Of a DNA stretch of 64,000 bases, positions 51,871-60,516 are shown piece by piece; position 1 is the first letter of the stretch; every line of letters starts with the position of its first letter. This DNA is from an uncultured Prevotellaceae bacterium (GTDB taxonomy: Bacteria; Bacteroidota; Bacteroidia; Bacteroidales; Bacteroidaceae). Under the pieces are notes generated by a model. It worked only from the letters and a program-made list of their open reading frames with translations, made no database searches and was not told the DNA's origin. The DNA is taken from the NCBI GenBank assembly GCA_900316985.1, contig ONFE01000016.1, positions 47,636-111,635 on the forward strand, written 5' to 3'. A program made the position numbers and the translations under genes.

Positions 51871-53781
51871 ATGTTCAGAATTAGGAAGCTCGATATATTC
51901 ATTTCCAAGCAGTTCGGACTGCTTTTTGTGGGAACGTTCTTCATCTGTCAGTTTGTACTGATGATGCAGTTCCTTTGGCGATATGTCGATGAACTGATAG
52001 GTAAGGGTTTGTCGCTGGAAATCCTCGCCAAATTCTTCTGGTACATGGGTCTGATGCTTGTCCCCCAAGCATTGCCGTTGGCCATCCTGCTCTCATCCCT
52101 GATTACTTTCGGTAACCTCGGTGAAAGCAGTGAACTGACAGCCATCAAGGCTGCGGGTATCTCGCTGATGCAGTCATTCCGTTCGCTGATCTTCATCACC
52201 ATCTGTATCATGCTGGGCTCGATCTATTTCCAGAATGTCATAGGCCCAAAAGCCAACATGTCGTTCACGCAACTGCTGATTTCCATGAAGCAGAAGAGTC
52301 CGGAACTGGAAATACCCGAAGGTGTCTTCTACGACGGAATCCCCAACACGAACCTCTATGTCCAGAAAAAAGACCTTAGGACGGGTATGCTTTATGGTAT
52401 CATGATATACCGCATGACCGGCAGTTACGAGGACGCAGCCATCATACTGGCCGATTCGGGAATGATGCAATCCACGGCTGAGAAAAAACACCTGCTGCTC
52501 ACACTGCACAGTGGTGAATGGTTTGAGAATATGAGAAGCCAGGAGTTGGTAAGCAGTGCCAGCGTGCCATACCGCCGGGAGACCTTCTCCACCAAACGCA
52601 TTGTACTTGACTTTGATTCGGGCTTCAGCCTTACTGATGCCTCCGATCTGCGTAACAACGCCCAAGGAAAGAGTTGGGCGCAGATCATGCATGATGTTGA
52701 TTCGATGAATGTAGAAGCTGACAGTCTGGCCAGGGCAAACTATGCAACAGCCTTGAGAATGTATTTCCACGTACTGGACACCATTTCGAAAAAAGATTCC
52801 ATTAAGGCGGTGAAGACGGCGGCCACAAAAGCCATCAATATCGACACACTCTTTAACCGCCTGGACAATTCCCGTAAACAGATGGCAGTCAGTCAGGCGA
52901 TGAGTTCGGTATCTGGAGTCACCAACGACCTTGAATTCAAGGCTATGCTGTCACACGACACAGAGGCCCGTATCCGGATGCACCGCATTGAAGCTATCGG
53001 AAAGTTCACGTTGGCCCTTTCCTGTCTGATATTCTTCTTTATCGGAGCTCCTCTGGGCGCTATCATTCGCAAAGGCGGCCTTGGTGTTCCTGTCATTATC
53101 TCCGTTTTGGTGTTCATCATTTTCTACATCTTCGACAACACCGGTTACCGCATGGCCCGTCTGGGAGCCTGGCCTATCTGGTTTGGTAAGGGTATTGCCA
53201 CAGCTGTGCTTACGCCAGTGGCGATTTTCTTCACTTATAAGGCCAACAAGGATTCGGTTGTATTTAACATGGATGCTTACCGCACCTTGTTTACCAAGCT
53301 GTTGGGTTTGAGACTGAAACGCCACATCACGGGTAAGGAGGTGATTATCGAAGATCCTGACTATCTCAAGGACGCCACGGACCTACAGCGACTGAGTGAA
53401 GAAGTAACCACTTATGCACATGCCCACAAACTGATGTTGCCTCCGAATATCATCAAAGTGTTCTTCAAATATGAACCTGATCATGAGATAGAGCGTATCA
53501 GTGAAGAGATGGAAACTGTCATTGAGGATCTGGGCAACACGAAAGACAAGCATATCATCAGTATGCTAAATCACTATCCCGTTGTCTCAACAAAGGCTCA
53601 TACACGTCCGTTCGAACGGCGCTGGATGAACATTATGGCCTTTATCCTGATTCCGATTGGCGCATTTCTTTATATCCGCATGTGGAGTTTCCGACTCCGC
53701 CTGCTCCGCGATCTTCGGACCATTAAGCAGACCAACGCGAACATCGTGAACCGCATCAATGAGACACACATCAACAAGTAA
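51871..53781 (+). CDS. LPS-export ABC transporter permease, LptF/LptG family
   Basis: YjgP/YjgQ permease of 636 aa, nearly twice the E. coli length. The N-terminal TM block (RKLDIFISKQFGLLFVGTFF, MLVPQALPLAILLSSLITFG) and the C-terminal TM block (LALSCLIFFFIGAPLGAIIR, KGGLGVPVIISVLVFIIFYI, AWPIWFGKGIATAVLTPVAI) frame a periplasmic beta-jellyroll. A long insert and a C-terminal extension with one more TM segment (FILIPIGAFLYIRMW) are usual for Bacteroidota members. It moves lipopolysaccharide from the inner membrane to the Lpt bridge. Whether it is LptF or LptG cannot be told. Confidence 0.87.
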   Translation: MFRIRKLDIFISKQFGLLFVGTFFICQFVLMMQFLWRYVDELIGKGLSLEILAKFFWYMGLMLVPQALPLAILLSSLITFGNLGESSELTAIKAAGISLMQSFRSLIFITICIMLGSIYFQNVIGPKANMSFTQLLISMKQKSPELEIPEGVFYDGIPNTNLYVQKKDLRTGMLYGIMIYRMTGSYEDAAIILADSGMMQSTAEKKHLLLTLHSGEWFENMRSQELVSSASVPYRRETFSTKRIVLDFDSGFSLTDASDLRNNAQGKSWAQIMHDVDSMNVEADSLARANYATALRMYFHVLDTISKKDSIKAVKTAATKAINIDTLFNRLDNSRKQMAVSQAMSSVSGVTNDLEFKAMLSHDTEARIRMHRIEAIGKFTLALSCLIFFFIGAPLGAIIRKGGLGVPVIISVLVFIIFYIFDNTGYRMARLGAWPIWFGKGIATAVLTPVAIFFTYKANKDSVVFNMDAYRTLFTKLLGLRLKRHITGKEVIIEDPDYLKDATDLQRLSEEVTTYAHAHKLMLPPNIIKVFFKYEPDHEIERISEEMETVIEDLGNTKDKHIISMLNHYPVVSTKAHTRPFERRWMNIMAFILIPIGAFLYIRMWSFRLRLLRDLRTIKQTNANIVNRINETHINK

Positions 53782-53802
53782 TATATAAATAAGGTAATAG
53801 TA

Positions 53803-55011
53803 ATGGAAGAAATCATACTCAATAACATCGACGAAGCCGTAAAGGACTTCAGAGAAGGAAAGTTCGTCATCGTTGTGGATGATGAAGACCGCGAGAACGA
53901 AGGCGATCTTATCTGTGCAGCGGAATCCATTACAGCTGAAATGGTGAACTTTATGCTGAAATATGCGCGCGGACTACTCTGCGCCCCAATTACAAAAGCA
54001 CGTTGCGAAGAACTCGACCTGCCCCACCAAGTGGTGGAAAACACGTCTATGCTGGGCACGCCGTTCACCGTTACCGTAGATAAACTGGAAGGATGCTCCA
54101 CAGGAGTTTCGGCAGCAGACCGTGCTGCCACCATCCGTGCTTTGGCCGACCCTACCTCTACCCCACAGACATTCGGACGCCCCGGACATGTCAATCCCCT
54201 CTATGCTCAGGACAATGGCGTCCTGAAACGTTCCGGTCATACGGAGGCTGCCATTGACCTCTGCCGTCTGGCAGGTCTTTATCCTGCAGGAGCATTGATG
54301 GAAATCATGAACGAAGACGGTACGATGGCCCGCCTTCCCCAATTAGCCGAGTTTGCGAAAGCACACGATATGAAACTGATTTCCATCAAGGATCTCATAG
54401 CCTACCGACTGAAGAAAGACTCACTAGTGGAAATGGGCCAAGAGGTGGACATGCCTACACAATACGGACATTTCAAGATGATCCCCTTCCGCCAGGTAAG
54501 CAATGGTCTGGAACACTTTGCACTGATAAAAGGAGAATGGGAGAAAGACGAACCTATCTTGGTACGCGTGCATTCCAGTTGTGCTACAGGCGACATTCTC
54601 GGTTCACTGCGCTGCGACTGTGGCGAACAACTCCACAAAGCCATGCAGAAGATTGACAAGGAAGGCAAGGGTGTCGTGGTATATATGCAGCAGGAAGGAC
54701 GTGGCATCGGACTCATGAACAAAATAGCCGCCTATAAGCTACAAGAAGAAGGCCTTGACACCGTGGAAGCCAACGTTCACCTTGGATTCAAACCCGACGA
54801 GCGCGACTACGGCTGCGGTGCCCAGATTCTGCGCAAACTCGGAGTGACGAAAATGAAACTGCTTACCAACAATCCCGTCAAACGTGTAGGCCTGGAGGCT
54901 TACGGACTGGAAATCGTCGGCAACGAACCTATCGAAGTAGAACCCAACCCATACAATCTACGCTATCTGCAAACGAAAAAAGAACGGATGGGTCACACTT
55001 TGCACCTATAA
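53803..55011 (+). CDS. ribBA: Bifunctional DHBP synthase / GTP cyclohydrolase II
   Basis: Riboflavin-pathway enzyme of 402 aa. The N-terminal RibB half has [32 protein letters not shown] and [10 protein letters not shown] with the acidic and His catalytic residues, and makes the four-carbon unit. The C-terminal RibA half (from about residue 205) has [20 protein letters not shown] with the zinc cysteines, then [18 protein letters not shown] and LLTNNPVKR, and opens GTP. Both halves look complete. It lies 21 bp after the permease gene. Confidence 0.94.
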   Translation: MEEIILNNIDEAVKDFREGKFVIVVDDEDRENEGDLICAAESITAEMVNFMLKYARGLLCAPITKARCEELDLPHQVVENTSMLGTPFTVTVDKLEGCSTGVSAADRAATIRALADPTSTPQTFGRPGHVNPLYAQDNGVLKRSGHTEAAIDLCRLAGLYPAGALMEIMNEDGTMARLPQLAEFAKAHDMKLISIKDLIAYRLKKDSLVEMGQEVDMPTQYGHFKMIPFRQVSNGLEHFALIKGEWEKDEPILVRVHSSCATGDILGSLRCDCGEQLHKAMQKIDKEGKGVVVYMQQEGRGIGLMNKIAAYKLQEEGLDTVEANVHLGFKPDERDYGCGAQILRKLGVTKMKLLTNNPVKRVGLEAYGLEIVGNEPIEVEPNPYNLRYLQTKKERMGHTLHL

Positions 55012-55098
55012 AGGTGTCAAAAAGCATAAACGTGCAACTATTTGTCAACAAAAAGAGAAATTAAGATAGTTTTTTTTCGTTTTAACGAATAAAATGAC

Positions 55099-55106
55099 TA
55101 CTTTTG
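55099..55106 (+). promoter_or_regulatory. Putative -7 box of the aminotransferase gene
   Basis: TACTTTTG fits TAnnTTTG, 27 bp before the ATG at 55134; TTCG at 55076-55079 lies at the 19-bp distance as a weak -33. Confidence 0.55.
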
Positions 55107-55133
55107 CAGGCAAAATATAAAAAGCAAAACATT

Positions 55134-56327
55134 ATGGCACAATTATCAGACCGCCTTAACCGTCTGGCTCCTTCGGCCACACTGGCCATGTCGCAAAAAA
55201 GTTCTGAAATGAAAGCCTCAGGCATTGACGTGATCAACATGAGCGTCGGCGAACCTGACTTCAACACTCCAGACCATATCAAAGAAGCTGCCAAGAAAGC
55301 AATTGACAATAATTATTCACGTTATTCTCCTGTTCCGGGCTATCCAGAACTGCGCAAGGCTATCGTGAAAAAGCTCAAGGACGAAAACGGACTGGACTAC
55401 ACCATGAACGAGATTCTCGTCAGCAATGGTGCAAAGCAAAGTGTCTGCAATACCATCATGGCCTTAGTCAACGATGGCGACGAGGTAATTGTACCTGCTC
55501 CTTATTGGGTAAGTTATCCTCAGATGGCCAAACTGGCCGGAGGCATACCTGTCTTTATCGAGGCTGGTTTTGAACAGAACTTCAAGATTACGCCTGCCCA
55601 ACTCGAAGCAGCCATTACGCCAAAGACCAAGATGCTGATTCTCTGTTCACCCAGCAATCCTACAGGCAGCGTCTATAGTGCCGAGGAACTGGAGGGGTTG
55701 GCCGAAGTTATCCTGAAGCATGATGATATTTTCGTGCTGGCCGACGAGATTTACGAGCACATCAATTATACTGGAAAGCACGCCAGCATCGCCAATGTAC
55801 CCGGCATGAAAGAGCGCAGCATTATTGTCAACGGTGTCAGCAAGGCATACGCAATGACCGGATGGCGTATCGGCTATATTGCCGCTCCCGAATGGATTGT
55901 AAAAGGCTGCAACAAGTTGCAGGGACAGTACACCAGCGGCCCATGCTCCGTCAGTCAGAAAGCCGCCGAAGAAGCCTATGTGGCTTCTCAGCAATGTGTG
56001 GAGGAAATGCGTCAGGCTTTTGAGCGCCGCCGCAATCTCATCGTGGAATTGGCAAAGGATATTCCCGGACTGGAAGTGAATGTACCTGAGGGTGCCTTCT
56101 ACCTCTTCCCCAAATGCAGCAGTTTCTACGGTAAAAGCGACGGTGAACGCACAATCAAAGACTCCAACGATTTCGCTATGTATCTCCTTGAGGTAGGACA
56201 TGTGGCTACTGTCGGCGGTGACGCCTTTGGTGATCCCGATTGTTTCCGTATGAGTTACGCCACAAGCGACGAAAACATCCGTGAAGCCATGCGGAGAATC
56301 AAAGAAACAGTTGCAAAACTAAAATAA
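55134..56327 (+). CDS. aspC: Class I aspartate aminotransferase
   Basis: PLP-dependent aminotransferase of 397 aa. I start at ATG 55134 (MAQLSDRLNRLAPSATLAMS); the longer frame begins in the promoter. Signatures: INMSVGEPDFNTPDHIKEAA, YSPVPGYPELRKAI, VSNGAKQSVCN, CSPSNPTGSVYSAEEL with the substrate-binding Asn, LADEIYEHINY, and the PLP lysine in VNGVSKAYAMTGWRIGYIAA. The I-gamma subgroup pattern favours aspartate/2-oxoglutarate. Single gene with its own promoter. Confidence 0.9.
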   Translation: MAQLSDRLNRLAPSATLAMSQKSSEMKASGIDVINMSVGEPDFNTPDHIKEAAKKAIDNNYSRYSPVPGYPELRKAIVKKLKDENGLDYTMNEILVSNGAKQSVCNTIMALVNDGDEVIVPAPYWVSYPQMAKLAGGIPVFIEAGFEQNFKITPAQLEAAITPKTKMLILCSPSNPTGSVYSAEELEGLAEVILKHDDIFVLADEIYEHINYTGKHASIANVPGMKERSIIVNGVSKAYAMTGWRIGYIAAPEWIVKGCNKLQGQYTSGPCSVSQKAAEEAYVASQQCVEEMRQAFERRRNLIVELAKDIPGLEVNVPEGAFYLFPKCSSFYGKSDGERTIKDSNDFAMYLLEVGHVATVGGDAFGDPDCFRMSYATSDENIREAMRRIKETVAKLK

Positions 56328-56384
56328 ATGCAAAATATTTTTGTTAAAACTCCTTAAACGGCATGATAGTTTATCAATATTTAC

Positions 56385-56392
56385 TATCTTTG
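56385..56392 (+). promoter_or_regulatory. Putative -7 box of the exbB operon
   Basis: TATCTTTG matches TAnnTTTG, 76 bp before exbB. No clear -33 TTTG. Confidence 0.5.
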
Positions 56393-56468
56393 CCGAATCA
56401 GAAATAGACTATAGTGAACAATTTTTTATACTTAATTATTTAATAACTAAAAATTAAAATTTTAAATT

Positions 56469-57305
56469 ATGGCAAATGCACAAGTAAAGACGAGTCCCAA
56501 AAAGAAGCAGGGATTCCAAGGTGTTAGAGACGCAATCTGGATTATTGTGGCTTGTTTCATTCTCGCAGTTTGTTTCTACAAGTTCGTGCTCGGTAACCCC
56601 GACAACTTCGTAGGTGGCGATCCCGCAAACGCAGTGAAAGACGGTTCACTCCTCGGTACAGTGTACAAGGGTGGTATCGTGGTGCCAGTGATTATCACAT
56701 TGCTCTTCACCGTTATTGCTCTCTCTATTGAGCGTTTCTTCGCTCTGCGCAGCGCATTTGGTAAGAGCTCTCTCACCAAGTTCGTTACTGACGTTAAGGC
56801 TGCCATCAATGCTGGTGACATGGCTAAGGCTCAGCAGATCTGTGACAAGCAGCAGGGTGTTGTTGCTAACGTTGTAGGTGCTTCTCTGAACGCTTACAAG
56901 GAGATGGAAGCTGACACTCGTCTGAAGAAGAGTGCCAAGGTGCTGAAGATTCAGCAGGCTCACGAAGAGGCTACTCAGTTGGAGATGCCTACTCTGCAGA
57001 TGAACATGCCTATCCTGGCTACCATCGTTACTCTGGGTACCCTGACCGCTCTGTTCGGAACTGTGGTGGGTATGATTCGTTCATTCGCCGCTCTGGCTTC
57101 TGGTGGTGGTGGTGACTCTCTTCAGTTGTCTGAAGGTATTTCTGAGGCTCTTGTGAACACAGCATCTGGAATTTTGACATCATGGTTTGCTGTGATTGCA
57201 TACAACTACTATTCTAACAAGATTGATAAGTTGACATACGCCCTCGACGAAGTAGGCTATACTATTGCTCAGACATACGAAGCAAACCACGCAGACGAGG
57301 CTTAA
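56469..57305 (+). CDS. exbB: ExbB/TolQ-family proton channel subunit
   Basis: MotA/TolQ/ExbB protein of 278 aa with three TM segments (IWIIVACFILAVCFYKFVLG; VPVIITLLFTVIALSIERFF; NMPILATIVTLGTLTALFGT and the following GILTSWFAVIAYNYYSNKI). The conserved GTVVGMIRSFAALASGGG stretch and ASGILTSW are diagnostic. It powers TonB-dependent import using the proton gradient with the two ExbD proteins and TonB encoded next. Codon use is visibly biased, as expected for a highly expressed gene. Confidence 0.92.
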   Translation: MANAQVKTSPKKKQGFQGVRDAIWIIVACFILAVCFYKFVLGNPDNFVGGDPANAVKDGSLLGTVYKGGIVVPVIITLLFTVIALSIERFFALRSAFGKSSLTKFVTDVKAAINAGDMAKAQQICDKQQGVVANVVGASLNAYKEMEADTRLKKSAKVLKIQQAHEEATQLEMPTLQMNMPILATIVTLGTLTALFGTVVGMIRSFAALASGGGGDSLQLSEGISEALVNTASGILTSWFAVIAYNYYSNKIDKLTYALDEVGYTIAQTYEANHADEA

Positions 57306-57336
57306 TTTTTGCTAACCCTTTAAAACATTTATCATT

Positions 57337-57954
57337 ATGGGTAAAGTAAAAGTTAAGAAAGCGGACATCTGGATCGACATGACTCCTATGAGTGACGTGA
57401 TGGTGCTGCTGCTTACCTTCTTCATGTTGACTTCAACGTTTGTGAAGAATGAAGCAGTGAAAGTTGCCACTCCGGCCTCTGTTTCGGAGATCAAAGTTCC
57501 AGAAACAAATGTCCTGACCATCCTCTGTGACAAGGAAGGAAAGATCTTCCTTGGCATGGACACTCCAGGTAAGATGGAGGAACTGCTTACAGGTATGGCC
57601 AGCCAGTATGGCGTCAGCCTCACCGGAAAGCAGTTGGAGACCGGTCGTGGTGCGGCATCTATCGGTGTCCCCATGCAGGATCTCTCCTCTCTTCTGAGTC
57701 TGGACAGTGAGAAATTGAATGAGTACATGGCAACACGCGGTATTCCTACCGATTCAGTGAACGGTAAGATGAGCGAGTTCCAGGATTGGATTACCGTTGC
57801 ACGTGACAATAACGGTCCAGACATGAAGATTGCCATCAAGGCTGACGCAAGTACGCCTTACAAGACAATCAAGAAAATGATGTCTGAGCTGCAGGATATG
57901 AGCGAGAACCGCTACTATCTGATCACTGCACTAAAATCAAATTCGGAGGATTAA
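57337..57954 (+). CDS. exbD: ExbD/TolR-family protein 1
   Basis: Bitopic protein of 205 aa. WIDMTPMSDVMVLLLTFFML includes the single TM and its key Asp near the start of the helix. A periplasmic domain with a Bacteroidota-type insert follows (MEELLTGMASQYGVSLTGKQ). The C-terminus IAIKADASTPYKTIKKMMSE is the usual ExbD ending. It works with ExbB and the second ExbD 3 bp downstream. Confidence 0.9.
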   Translation: MGKVKVKKADIWIDMTPMSDVMVLLLTFFMLTSTFVKNEAVKVATPASVSEIKVPETNVLTILCDKEGKIFLGMDTPGKMEELLTGMASQYGVSLTGKQLETGRGAASIGVPMQDLSSLLSLDSEKLNEYMATRGIPTDSVNGKMSEFQDWITVARDNNGPDMKIAIKADASTPYKTIKKMMSELQDMSENRYYLITALKSNSED

Positions 57955-57957
57955 GAC

Positions 57958-58605
57958 ATGGCAAAGAAAAAAGAGAGCAGACAGAAAAAAATGAACACCC
58001 GCGTGGACTTCACGCCGATGGTGGATATGATGATGTTGCTTATCACCTTCTTCATGCTGTGTACATCTCTGGCTAAGCCCCAGACGATGAACTTGACCAT
58101 GCCGAGTAATGATGAGAACATCCAGGACAAGGACCGTAACGCAGCAAAGGCTTCTCAGACCATCACTATGTATGTGTGTGGAAACGACAAGATCTATCAT
58201 GTGGACGGTATCCCCAACTACGACGATCCTACCTGTCTGAAAGAGACAACATGGGGCAAGAAAGGTATTCGCGACGTGCTTATCTCGCACAAGACCGAAG
58301 ACGGAACTGTTCCTGTTGCTGAAATCATGGCAGCTAAGATTAAACTCGACCAGAAGAAACTGGCTCACCCCGAGCAGTACCCCGACAGCATCTATGATGC
58401 CGAACTGGCTAAGATTAAGAAGGGTGAACTTGAAGAGGGTAAGGTGCCCACGATGACCATCATCATCAAGTGTACCGACGAGGCTAGCTACAAGAACATG
58501 GTCGATGCTCTTGACGAGATGACAATCTGCAGTATTGGTACTTATGTGATTGACAAGATTAACGACGATGACAAAAAGCTTCTCGAGAAGCGTGGCATCA
58601 AGTAA
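57958..58605 (+). CDS. exbD: ExbD/TolR-family protein 2
   Basis: Second ExbD of 215 aa: RVDFTPMVDMMMLLITFFML gives the TM and Asp, and IIIKCTDEASYKNMVDALDE is the conserved C-terminal region. Two tandem, divergent exbD genes are standard in Bacteroidota TonB systems and probably form a mixed dimer inside the ExbB pentamer. Confidence 0.9.
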   Translation: MAKKKESRQKKMNTRVDFTPMVDMMMLLITFFMLCTSLAKPQTMNLTMPSNDENIQDKDRNAAKASQTITMYVCGNDKIYHVDGIPNYDDPTCLKETTWGKKGIRDVLISHKTEDGTVPVAEIMAAKIKLDQKKLAHPEQYPDSIYDAELAKIKKGELEEGKVPTMTIIIKCTDEASYKNMVDALDEMTICSIGTYVIDKINDDDKKLLEKRGIK

Positions 58606-58639
58606 TCTCCGAATCACTTAAATTTAAAAAGGAATTACA

Positions 58640-59470
58640 ATGGCAAAGTTAGATTTGATATCCAACGAATGGACCGACCTTGTATTTGAAGGCAGAAACC
58701 AGGAATATGGAGCCTACAAACTGCGCAAGGGCACTACCAAGCGTAACATCTGGTCCATCATAATTGTAGGCCTTGCTGCAGTTCTCCTGTACCTCGGACT
58801 CCAACTTCAGCACATGGTAGAGGCCAACCGCCAGGTGGAAAACACCCAGGCCATTGAGCTCTCCGCCCTCGAGCAGAAGAAGAAGGAAGCCAAGGTTGAA
58901 AAGAAAGAGCAAGTCAAGGTTGAGCCTGAGAAAGTCGTTGAAAAGGTTAAGTCTTCTGTGAAGTTCACCGCACCTGTCATCAAGAAGGATAATGAGGTGA
59001 AGGAAGAAGACGAGATTAAGCTCGACGAAGTTGAAAAGAGTAACAAGGCCGTAGGTGCTTTCACCGTTGAAGGTAACGATGAGGTAGGCGGCGAGGTGCT
59101 CAAGGCGAAGGAAGAGATTGCAGCTCCCGAGCCTCCGAAGCCCGTTGAAGAGAACAAGGTGTTCGACGTTGTGGAACAGATGCCTTCATTCCCCGGTGGT
59201 ATGGGCGCTCTGATGTCATGGCTGAGTCAGAACATCAAGTATCCTGTGATTGCCGCAGAAAACGGTGTTCAGGGTCGTGTTATCGTTCAGTTCGTGGTTG
59301 AGAAGGACGGTTCTATTACCGACGTGAAGGTTGCCAAGTCAGTTGACCCGTCACTCGATAAGGAAGCTGCACGCGTGGTGAAGAGCATGCCTCACTGGAT
59401 CCCTGGTAAGCAGAACGGTTCAGCTGTGCGCGTGAAGTACACCGTACCTGTAACATTCAAACTTCAGTAA
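58640..59470 (+). CDS. tonB: Energy transducer TonB
   Basis: Protein of 276 aa: short cytoplasmic start (NEWTDLVFEGRNQEYGAYKL, typical of Bacteroidota TonB), one TM (IWSIIIVGLAAVLLYLGLQL), a Lys/Glu/Val/Pro-rich periplasmic linker, and the C-terminal TonB domain (about 195-276; AAENGVQGRVIVQFVVEKDG, DKEAARVVKSMPHWIPGKQN). It passes ExbBD energy to outer-membrane SusC-type receptors. Fourth gene of the operon. Confidence 0.92.
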   Translation: MAKLDLISNEWTDLVFEGRNQEYGAYKLRKGTTKRNIWSIIIVGLAAVLLYLGLQLQHMVEANRQVENTQAIELSALEQKKKEAKVEKKEQVKVEPEKVVEKVKSSVKFTAPVIKKDNEVKEEDEIKLDEVEKSNKAVGAFTVEGNDEVGGEVLKAKEEIAAPEPPKPVEENKVFDVVEQMPSFPGGMGALMSWLSQNIKYPVIAAENGVQGRVIVQFVVEKDGSITDVKVAKSVDPSLDKEAARVVKSMPHWIPGKQNGSAVRVKYTVPVTFKLQ

Positions 59471-59483
59471 ACAGACTTTCTAA

Positions 59484-60446
59484 ATGAAAAGACACTTATT
59501 CTACATTACTATCGTAGAATTACTTATCGCTTTCGGTTTGTCCTCCTGTGAGGACAAACCGAAAAGTGGTAGAACGGATACCCCCAAGTCAGGCGAAATA
59601 TCATTCGCTGCCGACGAGAGTTTCAGTCCCATCATGGATGAACTGAAAGTAGTATTCGAAGCTTTACACCCCGATGCAAAGCTAAATCCCATTTACACCA
59701 ACGAAGTTGACGGTGTGAACCTCCTGCTCAATGACAGCATCTGGATGACCGTCACCGCACGTAATTTCACAAAAAAGGAATTCGACAACCTGAAAGAGCG
59801 CAACATGCTGCCCGAAGCCATTCCCCTGGCTTACGACGGTATGGCACTTATCTGTAACAACCAGAATACCGACTCCTGCATCACCATCAACGATGTGAAG
59901 CGTATCCTCACTGGAGAAGCCAAGCTGTGGAGCGATGTCAACAAAGGCTCCAAGCGCGGGGAAATCTGGGTATGTTTCGACAACAAGTCATCCAGTGCCG
60001 TTCACTTCTGCGTGGACTCCATCCTCGATGGCAAACCCATCAACAGCCCTAACATCTTCGCCGCTCAGACCAGTGCCGAAGTTATAGACTATGTCGAGAA
60101 AACGCCGAACGCCATCGGCATCATCGGTAGCAACTGGCTTAATGACAAGCGAGATTCTACCAATACTACATGGAATAAAAAAATCACGGTGATGTCTGTC
60201 AGCCGTATGGATGTGGCTACCCCAATGAACAGTTGGAAGCCCTATCAGGCATGGCTGCTGAATGGACGTTATCCATTCGTGAGAACCATATATGCGCTGC
60301 TCAATGATCCGCGCCGCGGACTTCCCTGGGCCTTTGCCCACTTCATCGAGCAGCCCCGTGGCCAGCTGATTATCTTCAAGTCAGGCCTCCTGCCCGTCCG
60401 TGGAGAGATCGCCATCCGCGATGTTAACGTTAATAGCGGATTCTAA
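59484..60446 (+). CDS. PstS-like substrate-binding lipoprotein
   Basis: Lipoprotein of 320 aa with lipobox LSSC (Cys near residue 22). The mature part is a periplasmic binding-protein fold of the PstS type (GEISFAADESFSPIMDELKV, ICNNQNTDSCITINDVKRIL, GIIGSNWL). In Bacteroidota this gene usually accompanies exbB-exbD-exbD-tonB, and its ligand may not be phosphate; a role in TonB function is possible. A perfect 14-bp inverted repeat overlaps the lipobox codons. Confidence 0.8.
   Translation: MKRHLFYITIVELLIAFGLSSCEDKPKSGRTDTPKSGEISFAADESFSPIMDELKVVFEALHPDAKLNPIYTNEVDGVNLLLNDSIWMTVTARNFTKKEFDNLKERNMLPEAIPLAYDGMALICNNQNTDSCITINDVKRILTGEAKLWSDVNKGSKRGEIWVCFDNKSSSAVHFCVDSILDGKPINSPNIFAAQTSAEVIDYVEKTPNAIGIIGSNWLNDKRDSTNTTWNKKITVMSVSRMDVATPMNSWKPYQAWLLNGRYPFVRTIYALLNDPRRGLPWAFAHFIEQPRGQLIIFKSGLLPVRGEIAIRDVNVNSGF
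59531..59564 (+). repeat. Perfect 14-bp inverted repeat inside the PstS-like CDS
   Basis: TTTCGGTTTGTCCT (59531-59544) and its exact complement (59551-59564) with a 6-nt loop, spanning codons 17-27 around the lipobox. No T-tract follows. Confidence 0.85.
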
Positions 60447-60516
60447 AAAAGTTTTAATGATTAAACTTTCCAGGCAATAAAATCATCATAAGAACGATTA
60501 ATAACTTAAAATCATT

